A DNA stretch of 5,925 nucleotides from Ignavibacteriales bacterium (lineage in GTDB: Bacteria > Bacteroidota > Ignavibacteria > UBA10030 > SZUA-254). The stretch is taken from the NCBI GenBank assembly GCA_016207985.1, contig JACQYX010000132.1, positions 1 to 5,925 on the forward strand, in the 5' to 3' direction. Below, piece by piece: positions 1-5,925 of the stretch; position 1 is the stretch's first letter; the number at the start of each line of letters is the position of its first letter. The notes under the pieces were generated by a model. The model did not search any database and was not told the DNA's origin. It saw nothing but the letters and a program-made list of their open reading frames with translations. The position numbers and the translations under genes are program-made.

Positions 1-1379
1 ATATTCGTTACCGCAAGATTTGTTTTTCTATCAAGATAGTTATTACTGTTTGGAATCGATAAAGTATTATAAATTGTCTTGTTTGTACTTCCCGGGAATG
101 GATCACCAGTATCACCTGCATTCTGGTTACGCTCCAAATCCCATTTACCATCAGCCTGTTCGAGTGCCACCTTGTAATGATCATTGGTTGTAAGATCTGG
201 ATACCACTGACCACTATTACCAATTTTATTTTCATCTATATGATATACTAAGAGGCCCTCCCCGCGCAAAGCTTCGTCAAATAATTTCTTACGTCTGTTT
301 TCGATAAGGAAGTATTCATTCCCAGTGCTACCATATGGAATTAGTTTATAAATTGACGAAACATCCTCAACGGGAAGAATTTCCATATCCATAATATCTG
401 AGTCAATCACTGTTGGCTGGGCAAAACCCATCATCACACGCGACCAAGCGTCGGGATGAGCAGGAGAGTTTCCTAAATTACCGTTCCAGCTTCCCGATGC
501 CATTAGACTCCAGCGTCCAAGACCTTTTGAATTCTGATCGTAATCATAGAGATCAGGGAGCTGAAAAACTGCATGAGCCATCTCGTGTGCAAAAACACCA
601 CACGTCATATCCCCTGGTTTCGACCAATACTCCGGCTCTATCGAATATGTAAACACATTAACTCCATCAACTAATTGCGGAGTATATGTTGACCATTGGT
701 GCGACCAGATGTCGTTTACACTACCTGTGTACTCAGCACCCGAACCAGCGTGGATAATAAACAATGCATCAACATATCCATCATGATCGTTATCATATTT
801 TGAAAAATCAACAATCGAATCGGCTAATGCCACTACATCTTCAACGAGTTTTTGTGAATTATTGGGATAAGTGCCAAAACCATTTTTTCCATCGACATAA
901 TAACTGTAATTCTGCGATACTTGCTTCCATCCTGTTGAACTTGGCAGGTCAACTGTTACAATATCCATCTGTCCGTAAGATATTTCCTGATAGTATTTTC
1001 GTAATGTTTTTCCGGATGGATGGAATAGAAGAGTGTCAAAATATTCTAAAGATGTTTGGACTGGTTTATCTGGGAATTGGACAATAATTGCAAGCGCATT
1101 AAATGCCGAAGCAGAAACTTCACTGAGTAGACAATCCTTTTTCACCTTTGATACTATCATTGGTGCGTTGATGCCACGAGCACGTGCTTCTGATGTAAAT
1201 GCTAAATGATACGGTACTGATATAGTACGATCCTGAATTCGTTTCTCGATTCTATGATGTGGTGGAACTGATGCTATTGTCTCTTCCTCACTAATTAATA
1301 CAATCAATAATAGAATAATGAGTAGGAATCCTCCTATTCCGACAGATGTTTTTTGATCCGTATCTTTCTTGCTGTTCAC
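1..1379 (-). CDS. M6-family (immune inhibitor A-like) secreted zinc metalloprotease, C-terminal part cut off by the window edge
   Basis: This frame is open from GTG 1379 to the left edge (459 complete codons, no stop), so the C-terminus is missing. I read it by hand-translating the reverse strand. Residues 15-29 form a hydrophobic stretch (GFLLIILLLIVLIS) after a short basic start, so the protein is exported or membrane-anchored. The peptidase domain begins around residue 94 (NALAIIVQFPD), followed by YYQEISYGQ (129-137), an acidic calcium-type loop DNDHDGYVD (196-204), the zinc site HEMAHAVFQLPDLYD (H265, E266, H269, probable third ligand D276) and a Met-turn-like SLMASG (M293). ENRR (360-363) and GLLVYHIDE (375-383) are further family landmarks. 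Known M6 enzymes are extracellular proteases; substrate here is unknown. In this group such proteins often end in Ig-like or secretion-sorting domains, which cannot be seen here. GTG 1379 is the first start after an in-frame TGA and has no clear ribosome-binding site. Family assignment is strong; the start is less certain. Confidence 0.9.
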   Translation of the reverse strand, partial: MNSKKDTDQKTSVGIGGFLLIILLLIVLISEEETIASVPPHHRIEKRIQDRTISVPYHLAFTSEARARGINAPMIVSKVKKDCLLSEVSASAFNALAIIVQFPDKPVQTSLEYFDTLLFHPSGKTLRKYYQEISYGQMDIVTVDLPSSTGWKQVSQNYSYYVDGKNGFGTYPNNSQKLVEDVVALADSIVDFSKYDNDHDGYVDALFIIHAGSGAEYTGSVNDIWSHQWSTYTPQLVDGVNVFTYSIEPEYWSKPGDMTCGVFAHEMAHAVFQLPDLYDYDQNSKGLGRWSLMASGSWNGNLGNSPAHPDAWSRVMMGFAQPTVIDSDIMDMEILPVEDVSSIYKLIPYGSTGNEYFLIENRRKKLFDEALRGEGLLVYHIDENKIGNSGQWYPDLTTNDHYKVALEQADGKWDLERNQNAGDTGDPFPGSTNKTIYNTLSIPNSNNYLDRKTNLAVTN

Positions 1380-1660
1380 CTGATTTTTTCAATGTCATTT
1401 TGGGACATAAATTTTCACTTCTCTTTTGCCCAAAGAATATGCCAGGGAACATGAAATAATCAGTAATGTGCATTAGTCGAATTTTACCGATTTTCATTGA
1501 TTATTCTATCTGATGAATTTCCTAAATTGGTGAATATCTTCTCTCCTCATGTATATTGTAGAATTTTCAAAGTAAATGATTCAAAATAAATAATATACTT
1601 TTATAGAAAGGGGATATTTTTCTGAGGGAGGATTTGAATCAAGCACAGTTTGAATGTTAA
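1380..1660. other. AT-rich gene-free stretch upstream of the protease
   Basis: About 280 bases between the protease start and the tRNA terminator contain no convincing gene. The stretch must carry the protease promoter unless transcription continues from the tRNA. On the minus strand I see two loose resemblances to the Bacteroidota -7 box TAnnTTTG: TATTTTG (1588-1582) and TACTTTG (1574-1568). Each is one base short in spacing, so neither is called as a promoter. A 7-base inverted repeat (GTATATT 1551-1557 and AATATAC 1592-1598) surrounds them, but this is weak in such AT-rich DNA. Confidence 0.5.
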
Positions 1661-1700
1661 TAAAAGAAAAATGTCAGCAATCTTGAGAACTACTAACACT
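1661..1700 (-). terminator. probable intrinsic terminator of tRNA-Phe
   Basis: Seven bases after the tRNA 3' end, the minus strand can fold TGTTAGTAG (1698-1690) against TTGCTGACA (1680-1672). This is a 9-bp stem with three G-U pairs and a 9-base loop. It is followed at once by TTTTTCTTTTAT (1671-1660), a good U-tract. The position and order fit a factor-independent terminator. The stem is GC-poor, so strength is uncertain. Confidence 0.55.
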
Positions 1701-1706
1701 CTTTTG

Positions 1707-1779
1707 TGGACAGGGCCAGAATCGAACTGGCGACACACGGCTTTTCAGGCCGTTGCTCTACCGACTGAGCTACCTGTCC
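1707..1779 (-). tRNA. tRNA-Phe (anticodon GAA)
   Basis: A complete 73-nt cloverleaf can be drawn. The acceptor stem GGACAGG pairs perfectly with CCTGTCC. The D arm is GCTC/GAGC around AGTCGGTA. The anticodon stem ACGGC/GCCGT holds the loop CTGAAAA, with anticodon GAA at 1746-1744, giving phenylalanine. The variable loop is GTGTC. The T arm is GCCAG/CTGGC around TTCGATT. The discriminator base is A (1707) and the next bases are CAA, so the 3' CCA is not encoded and must be added by CCA-adding enzyme. It stands alone between the methyltransferase hairpin and its own probable terminator. Confidence 0.97.
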
Positions 1780-1800
1780 GAAAATTTCTGAATCTTAGCA

Positions 1801-1818
1801 AGTGAGCGAAGTGAACGA
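1801..1818. repeat. two tandem 9-base units in the tRNA leader
   Basis: AGTGAGCGA (1801-1809) is followed directly by AGTGAACGA (1810-1818), identical in 8 of 9 positions. The pair sits between the tRNA 5' end and the strong hairpin. It is flanked by complementary 9-mers (GAAAATTTC 1780-1788 and GAAATTTTC 1831-1839) and AGCA/TGCT (1797-1800, 1819-1822). It may be part of a dispersed intergenic repeat, but a single copy in this window cannot show that. Confidence 0.35.
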
Positions 1819-1840
1819 TGCTATGTTCATGAAATTTTCA

Positions 1841-1867
1841 GGATCCCGCCGTTCTTTGGCGGGATCC
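1841..1867 (-). terminator. perfect 10-bp GC-rich hairpin after the methyltransferase gene
   Basis: GGATCCCGCC (1841-1850) and GGCGGGATCC (1858-1867) are exact reverse complements separated by a 7-base loop. The hairpin begins 8 bases beyond the methyltransferase stop codon (1876-1878). Its place fits a transcription terminator or mRNA 3'-end stabiliser that separates the gene from tRNA-Phe. Downstream on the minus strand is only TGAAAATTTC, so the U-tract is poor and classical intrinsic termination is not assured. An intergenic repeat unit of REP type is the main alternative. Confidence 0.5.
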
Positions 1868-1875
1868 GAATACAA

Positions 1876-3021
1876 TCAAGGTTTTTGGAACGTCAACAAT
1901 TCACGACAATCAGAACCTAATGCTTTAATCCCTTTCACCTCGGCTATTCCTGCAGCGATCTTCATCGCACTCTCGCTTGAACGCTTTGGTAAATAAACTT
2001 TTCCGATTTCTTTGAAGCCCTGCTCTTTAAATAATTGTGTAACCTCATTGGGGAAATCGATAAACTCTTTACCTGCAAACGCTGGTTCAATAACTATTGA
2101 AGCTTTGCCGCCGGATTTTAATACTCTTGAGCATTCACGGATTATACCTTTAAACTTCAATAAGAAATCTGCACGGGCAGCTTCTAAGCTTACTTCAAAA
2201 TCGGATGAGCTATCTTTCTGCGTGAATTCTGCAGGTGGATCTAAGAAAATATAATCAACCGTACCTGATTGTTCCGGAATTCCAGTCAAAAGAACGTTAT
2301 TCCTTGATATTCTTTCATCAATCGGATTGGCATCGTACAATTTGTATTTGCGATCATTGAAGTGAGGTAAAATATCAACGATATCAGCTAAAGTACCACT
2401 ACCGGCAAAAGGATCAACAATATAGTCACCCGATTTTGTGTAATAGTACAAAGCATTGGCAACGATTTGTCCCGAAATTCTTCCTTTAAAATTCGGTTTA
2501 CCAAACCTCGGATCAGATGTATCGAACGTCCAGACATTGCGCTCACGGAGATCGAATCCATATTTTGTTCGTTCATCAATACGTCGGGCTAATCCGTCAT
2601 CGTGAATCTTCTTCCGCAAGTCGGATATTGTCCATTTATATTCGAGCGCCATTTTCTCATAATGGTCACGATGCTTTGTTTCATCGACTTTTGTCGCAAG
2701 ATCGAAATAGAAAACTTCCGGCAATGAGCGCTTTTTAACATCGGGGTAATATGTGTAATACTGCTGACACTGCTTGAGTATTGAAAAAGGAAACTTGATA
2801 CCGGGCTGCGATGAGATCATTTTCAATACTTGATCTTCGAACATTCCCTGCTTTCTAGCAGTGGGCATAACCTTATCTACTAGGAATTTTCCAAGGTCCC
2901 AGTAATTATCGATATTGAAGGAGTTCAGCTCACGAGCGAGTTCTGCGATAGAAAAATCCCGAACTTCTAATTTAGCTGTCGGACGTTTCGCTGAAGATTT
3001 TTTCTTCGCTTTTGTTGCCAT
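1876..3021 (-). CDS. solitary amino-methyltransferase-like protein (DNA N6-A/N4-C MTase fold) with N-terminal DUF1016_N-like domain
   Basis: The product has 381 residues. Residues 1-17 form a Lys/Ala/Ser-rich basic tail. Residues 20-140 are mostly helical. By eye the spacing of YWDLGKFLVD (40-49), FPFSILKQCQQYY (77-89), LPEVFYFDLA (100-109), a KHRDHYEKMALE stretch (116-127) and WTISDLRKKI (130-139) recalls the DUF1016_N/YhcG N-terminal domain found with nucleases. Residues 180-381 look like a Rossmann methyltransferase: GRISGQIV (180-187, motif X-like), DPFAGSGT (203-210, SAM-binding motif I), acidic D230 after the next strand (motif II-like) and DPPAEF (261-266, motif IV). In DNA amino-methyltransferases motif IV is usually DPPY/F/W; here the aromatic is alanine, so DNA N-methylation is not certain. 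Motif I precedes motif IV. No restriction endonuclease is adjacent. The ATG has a usable Shine-Dalgarno sequence. RNA or protein methylation, or loss of activity, remains possible. Confidence 0.8.
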   Translation of the reverse strand: MATKAKKKSSAKRPTAKLEVRDFSIAELARELNSFNIDNYWDLGKFLVDKVMPTARKQGMFEDQVLKMISSQPGIKFPFSILKQCQQYYTYYPDVKKRSLPEVFYFDLATKVDETKHRDHYEKMALEYKWTISDLRKKIHDDGLARRIDERTKYGFDLRERNVWTFDTSDPRFGKPNFKGRISGQIVANALYYYTKSGDYIVDPFAGSGTLADIVDILPHFNDRKYKLYDANPIDERISRNNVLLTGIPEQSGTVDYIFLDPPAEFTQKDSSSDFEVSLEAARADFLLKFKGIIRECSRVLKSGGKASIVIEPAFAGKEFIDFPNEVTQLFKEQGFKEIGKVYLPKRSSESAMKIAAGIAEVKGIKALGSDCRELLTFQKP

Positions 3022-3027
3022 GTTTAT

Positions 3028-3033
3028 TCCTTT
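3028..3033 (-). promoter_or_regulatory. ribosome-binding site of the methyltransferase gene
   Basis: AAAGGA on the minus strand lies 6 bases before the ATG at 3021. It supports that start and is the clearest Shine-Dalgarno-like sequence in the window. The acyl-CoA dehydrogenase and protease starts have none that I can recognise, and the SDR has only a weak purine run (GAGAGAAA). Confidence 0.5.
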
Positions 3034-3060
3034 GAGGAAGTTAATTATAAAATTTTAATA

Positions 3061-3076
3061 TCCTGCGTCGGCAGGA
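3061..3076 (-). terminator. small hairpin between acyl-CoA dehydrogenase and methyltransferase genes
   Basis: TCCTGC (3061-3066) and GCAGGA (3071-3076) form a 6-bp stem with a 4-base loop. On the minus strand it is followed by TATTAAAATTTTATAA, which is AT-rich but not a clean U-run. It could end the upstream transcript within the 119-base gap; the stem is short and the call is tentative. Confidence 0.3.
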
Positions 3077-3140
3077 AATGGATTGAGGATGAAAAATATT
3101 TTTAGAATATACAAAAGTTCGGATTGAAAAACAAAGGAAT

Positions 3141-4283
3141 CTAGAAATTCCCGTTCCGCTTAAGCACCTCACGCGAAATTATCAAACGCTGAATTTCACT
3201 CGTACCTTCGAATATTCTGTTGATGCGAGAATCACGATAGTAGCGTTCAACAGGTAGTTCCCGAGAATATCCCATACCACCATGAATCTGGACAGCCAGA
3301 TCGACGATTTCATCGAGCGATTCGGAACAGAATAGTTTTACAGCGGCGGAAAACCGAGATATCGATTCGCCTTTATCATAAGCGGCTGCAGTCCGATAAA
3401 CGATAGATTCCATCGTGTAAGTAAGCATAGCTATATCAGCAAGCATAAATTGGATTGCCTGGAATTGAGCAATCGGCACATCGAATTGTTTACGTTCTTT
3501 TGCAAACTTTGTTGAATGCTCTAACATCTCTTTCGCTGCACCAACACAGCACGCTCCTAAGCCAAGTCTGCCGGCATCAAGTGTTTTCATCGCAATGAGA
3601 AATCCACGACCATCATCCCCGATGAGATTTTCTTTCGGAACACGTACATTATCGAGTGTGAGTGTCGATGTCAGGCTACCTCGAATGCCCAGCTTCTTTT
3701 CTTTCGCACCAGCCTTGAAGCCGGGAGACTTTGTTTCAACTACAAATCCCGTTATACCGCGATCTGTTCTTGCAAACAACGAGACAACATCTGCGATAGG
3801 TCCGTTCGTGATCCAAATTTTTTCACCATTGATTATCCAATCATCACCCTCTTTTTTAGCACGTGTTCTAAGGTTGAACGAATCAGAGCCCGCCTGAGTT
3901 TCTGTGAGTCCGAAAGCACCTATCATTCTACCTTCAGCCAAGGGAACGAGATACTTCTTTTTTAACTCTTCACTGCCACCGATGTATATCGCATTTGCAC
4001 CTATTGATTGATGTGCTCCGATAAACGTTGCGGTGGAGAGACAACCACGAGCAATTTCCTCCTGTGCGATACAATAACCCACTTCACCGAATCCTCCGCC
4101 GCTATATTCGGTTGGGAAGACTGTTCCAAGTAATCCTAACTCTTTGATCTTCTGGATCAGTTCGTCAGGGATTTTTTCGTCTTCATCAATTTTTGAAGCG
4201 ATTGGTTTGACTTCATTATTCGTGAAATCACGAACCATCTGCCTGAGCATTTTTTGTTCTTCTGTGAACTCGAATTCAATCAT
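3141..4283 (-). CDS. FAD-dependent acyl-CoA dehydrogenase, VLCAD-like catalytic core
   Basis: The 380-residue protein has full family length. It would catalyse alpha,beta-dehydrogenation of acyl-CoA to trans-2-enoyl-CoA, passing electrons to electron-transfer flavoprotein (first step of beta-oxidation or a related catabolic route), in the cytoplasm. The helical N-domain spans about 1-120. The beta-domain flavin motif is [13 protein letters not shown] (123-135), with IWITNG at 156-161. The C-terminal helical domain carries [11 protein letters not shown] (332-342) and the catalytic [10 protein letters not shown] (357-366), with E359 as the expected base. Segments such as IGAHQSIG (88-95), IADVVSLFA (163-171) and GFVVE (179-183) resemble very-long-chain dehydrogenases more than the short-chain family, but the extra C-terminal membrane-binding region of VLCAD is absent. 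Chain length is therefore open. The gene follows the SDR by 29 bases on the same strand, suggesting one operon. The ATG has an AT-rich leader with no Shine-Dalgarno sequence. Confidence 0.94.
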   Translation of the reverse strand: MIEFEFTEEQKMLRQMVRDFTNNEVKPIASKIDEDEKIPDELIQKIKELGLLGTVFPTEYSGGGFGEVGYCIAQEEIARGCLSTATFIGAHQSIGANAIYIGGSEELKKKYLVPLAEGRMIGAFGLTETQAGSDSFNLRTRAKKEGDDWIINGEKIWITNGPIADVVSLFARTDRGITGFVVETKSPGFKAGAKEKKLGIRGSLTSTLTLDNVRVPKENLIGDDGRGFLIAMKTLDAGRLGLGACCVGAAKEMLEHSTKFAKERKQFDVPIAQFQAIQFMLADIAMLTYTMESIVYRTAAAYDKGESISRFSAAVKLFCSESLDEIVDLAVQIHGGMGYSRELPVERYYRDSRINRIFEGTSEIQRLIISREVLKRNGNF

Positions 4284-4312
4284 ATTATTAGTTTGATTTT
4301 TGATTTAATCTA

Positions 4313-5158
4313 TTATTCAGAATGAGTAGTACCTTTTAAACTAACATACGAAACCATATCTTCACCGCCATCTACACCAATAATATTCCATGATATAAAA
4401 TAAGAATCTTCTTGGGAAAGCAAGGCAATTGCATGTGCGACATCTTGTGGTAGTGTCAGACGGTGTTGCGGATTTTTATTCTTTGCGACTTGAACCATAC
4501 TTGATGCACCTGGAATTTTCCGCAGCGCCGGTGTATCTGTAACGCCTGCAAGGATCGCATTGGCAGTAATTCCGTATACACCCAACTCCATAGCGAGCTG
4601 ACGTATATGAGATTCTAAAGCCGCCTTAGCAGCGGATACAGCTCCGTACGATGGTATTACTGTATGTGATCCTGAACTCGTCATCGCAAAAATACGAGCA
4701 CCTGAACGCATTAAATTTCTCGACATCAAACCCTGAACCCAATAAATTAAACTATGAGCCATCACGTCGAGTGTCATTTCCATCTGTGCTTGAGTGATCT
4801 CTTCTTCAGGTTTTTTTGAAATAAACGGTTTTAATGTTCCGAATGCTAATGAATGAACTACTACTTTTACTGTGTGTCCCGGTTCATTCGTGAACCTTTC
4901 CTGTATTTCATCCAACGTCTCTGTTCGTTTTATTGCATCTGCAGCGTTGATATTATAAAAGATTGCTTTCGTACCCGCATGTTTAATCTCTTTAAGGATT
5001 TGTTGAACAACTGGCATCGTTGCTTGTCTATCCAAATGTACACCAAAAATATTCATTCCACGTTTTGCCAGCTCAATAGCAGTCGCACCACCAAAACCAC
5101 TCGAAGCACCAAGAATTAGTGCCCAATCAGTCGATTTAAACCTTGGTTCTCGAATCAT
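4313..5158 (-). CDS. divergent SDR oxidoreductase with enoyl-ACP reductase (FabI/FabL)-type active site
   Basis: The 281-residue protein is an NAD(P)-binding short-chain dehydrogenase. The nucleotide motif GASSGFG is at 17-23. The strand-4 motif is VHSLAFG (101-107), recalling FabI's VHSIAFA rather than the usual NNAG. The active site is Y171 and K178 in YGAVSAAK: six residues lie between them, as in enoyl-ACP reductases, instead of the classical Tyr-x3-Lys. VDGGE (262-266) ends the core, followed by a short polar tail. Position Y-10, where FabI has a second tyrosine, is serine (S161), more as I recall for FabL. The likely reaction is NAD(P)H reduction of a trans-2-enoyl thioester, in fatty-acid synthesis or the reverse partner of the adjacent acyl-CoA dehydrogenase; this is inference. 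A dehydrogenase with another substrate cannot be excluded. It lies 72 bases after glmS and 29 before the acyl-CoA dehydrogenase. Start ATG 5158 leaves the usual short run before the Gly motif; its Shine-Dalgarno is weak. Confidence 0.88.
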   Translation of the reverse strand: MIREPRFKSTDWALILGASSGFGGATAIELAKRGMNIFGVHLDRQATMPVVQQILKEIKHAGTKAIFYNINAADAIKRTETLDEIQERFTNEPGHTVKVVVHSLAFGTLKPFISKKPEEEITQAQMEMTLDVMAHSLIYWVQGLMSRNLMRSGARIFAMTSSGSHTVIPSYGAVSAAKAALESHIRQLAMELGVYGITANAILAGVTDTPALRKIPGASSMVQVAKNKNPQHRLTLPQDVAHAIALLSQEDSYFISWNIIGVDGGEDMVSYVSLKGTTHSE

Positions 5159-5211
5159 AAAATATTTCTCTCATAGAACATTAATAATGATGGTGTAAAA
5201 GATAGGAAATT

Positions 5212-5241
5212 CCGTAGAAAAATCAAAAAATTATTCTACGG
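5212..5241 (-). other. hairpin spanning the glmS stop codon
   Basis: CCGTAGAA (5212-5219) and TTCTACGG (5234-5241) are exact complements. On the minus strand the stem starts in the last codons of glmS, and the stop codon TAA opens the 14-base loop, which also holds a run of T. No U-tract follows the second arm, so it is not a textbook terminator. It may protect the glmS mRNA 3' end or reduce read-through into the SDR gene. Chance pairing is possible. Confidence 0.35.
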
Positions 5242-5925
5242 TGACACTCTTAGCTAAATTGCGCGGCTGGTCAATATTACAACCTCTGGCTACTGCGATA
5301 TAATATGCCAACAATTGAAGGGGTACAACATTAATGATCGGTCCAAAATAACTATAAGTTCTTGGAACTCGAATCACAAATTCTGCCAATTGATCGATTT
5401 CAGTATCGTCTTCGTTAGCGATGGCAATAATTCTCCCTTTTCGTGCACGAACTTCATGCATGTTGCTCAAAATTTTTTCATAGATTGCATCTTTTGGTAC
5501 AATGAATACAACAGGCATTTTTTCATCGATAAGCGCGATTGGTCCGTGTTTCATCTCCGCTGCTGGATAACCCTCCGCGTGAATGTATGAAATCTCTTTA
5601 AGTTTTAACGCACCTTCAAGTGCCGTTGGGAAGTTACATCCCCGTCCAAGATATAAAAAGTTCTTTGCACCTTTAAATTCATGTGCGATCTTCTGAATCT
5701 GATCACTTCCATTTAAAACTCTTTGGACCTTAGTCGGTATAGAAGCAAGGTCTTGGATGAGTGTCTTTGCCTGCTCTTCCGGAAGTCCGCGATGTCGACC
5801 GATAATTATTGCGATTAAAGCAAGAACCGCAAGTTGCGATGTAAATGCCTTTGTCGAAGCTACTCCGATTTCAGGTCCAGCGTGGATAAATACACCAGCA
5901 TCCGTTTCTCGAGCTATTGTACTAC
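5231..5925 (-). CDS. glmS: glutamine-fructose-6-phosphate aminotransferase (isomerizing), C-terminal part
   Basis: The frame is open from the right edge to TAA 5233-5231, giving the last 230 residues of an enzyme usually about 610 long. The N-terminal glutaminase domain and most of the first sugar-isomerase (SIS) domain lie outside the window. GlmS makes glucosamine-6-phosphate from fructose-6-phosphate and glutamine, the committed step to UDP-GlcNAc for peptidoglycan and LPS. Visible landmarks are the end of SIS domain 1 (GPEIGVASTKAFTSQ), then SIS domain 2 with LEGALKLKEISYIHAEGYP, EMKHGPIALID and the invariant C-terminus PRNLAKSVTVE. The residues matching E. coli isomerase-site Lys485, Glu488, His504 and Lys603 are all present (codons at 5605, 5596, 5548 and 5251). 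Nothing looks damaged. An alternate start within this segment (ATG 5554) is only an internal methionine. No glmS ribozyme can be assessed, since the 5' end is missing. Confidence 0.97.
   Translation of the reverse strand, partial: STIARETDAGVFIHAGPEIGVASTKAFTSQLAVLALIAIIIGRHRGLPEEQAKTLIQDLASIPTKVQRVLNGSDQIQKIAHEFKGAKNFLYLGRGCNFPTALEGALKLKEISYIHAEGYPAAEMKHGPIALIDEKMPVVFIVPKDAIYEKILSNMHEVRARKGRIIAIANEDDTEIDQLAEFVIRVPRTYSYFGPIINVVPLQLLAYYIAVARGCNIDQPRNLAKSVTVE

Noticed and set aside
413..1087. Plus-strand open frames opposite the protease (413-652, 764-1087)
   Set aside because: They are antisense to a well-supported protease coding frame and their products show no family features.
1291..1497. 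A 68-codon open frame on the minus strand overlapping the start of the protease gene
   Set aside because: The second half overlaps the protease signal segment in another frame, the product has no recognisable features, and the protease frame is clearly the coding one.
1551..1598. 7-base inverted repeat GTATATT/AATATAC as an operator
   Set aside because: It is short, AT-only apart from the end bases, and separated by 34 bases in very AT-rich DNA, so chance explains it.
1707..1867. Integration (att) site of a mobile element at the tRNA
   Set aside because: No integrase, no duplicated tRNA 3' end and no phage or plasmid gene are visible in the window.
1841..1867. CRISPR repeat or toxin-antitoxin operator
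   Set aside because: There is only one palindrome with no spacer-repeat series, and no small gene pair beside it.
1802..2254. Plus-strand open frames covering the hairpin and the 3' half of the methyltransferase
   Set aside because: They are antisense to the methyltransferase; one runs through the hairpin, which is better explained as structure.
3595..3897. A 100-codon plus-strand frame opposite the acyl-CoA dehydrogenase
   Set aside because: It lies wholly antisense to a full-length conserved enzyme and looks like a codon-bias shadow.
4853..5590. Plus-strand frames opposite the SDR and glmS, and a separate small gene from ATG 5554
   Set aside because: The plus-strand frames are antisense to conserved genes. 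ATG 5554 is an internal methionine of the glmS motif EMKHGP, whose frame continues open to the right edge.

Overview
The window reads as a chromosomal segment from an AT-leaning bacterium, with every recognisable gene on the minus strand. Both ends cut through a gene. I infer a member of the Bacteroidota/Ignavibacteriota (FCB) neighbourhood, but only weakly. The hints are AT-rich leaders with little or no Shine-Dalgarno sequence before most starts, a tRNA without encoded CCA, and a secreted M6-type protease. No ribosomal RNA or other phylogenetic marker is present to settle it.

In the direction of transcription (right to left) the layout is: (1) the C-terminal 230 codons of glmS, glucosamine-6-phosphate synthase, entering from the right edge and ending at 5231; (2) a divergent short-chain dehydrogenase with the Tyr-x6-Lys active-site spacing of enoyl-ACP reductases (FabI/FabL type), 4313-5158; (3) a VLCAD-like acyl-CoA dehydrogenase, 3141-4283, 29 bases behind it; (4) after a 119-base gap with a small hairpin, a solitary amino-methyltransferase-like protein with an unusual N-terminal domain, 1876-3021; (5) a strong 10-bp hairpin and a short repeat patch; (6) tRNA-Phe(GAA), 1707-1779, with a probable intrinsic terminator; (7) an AT-rich gene-free stretch; (8) an exported M6-family metalloprotease starting at GTG 1379 and running off the left edge.

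Functionally, glmS feeds amino-sugar (cell wall/LPS) synthesis, and the SDR and acyl-CoA dehydrogenase both look like fatty-acyl enzymes. They may be co-transcribed, with at most partial termination after glmS. The methyltransferase has no restriction partner in view and carries a variant catalytic motif (DPPA instead of DPPY/F/W). It is the least conventional protein here. The protease is a separate unit and is predicted to act outside the cytoplasm.

I see no CRISPR array, transposase, phage gene or integration site. Most of the window is ordinary housekeeping and metabolic sequence. The points worth a second look are the methyltransferase architecture, the SDR active site, the protease zinc motif and start, and the hairpins between genes.
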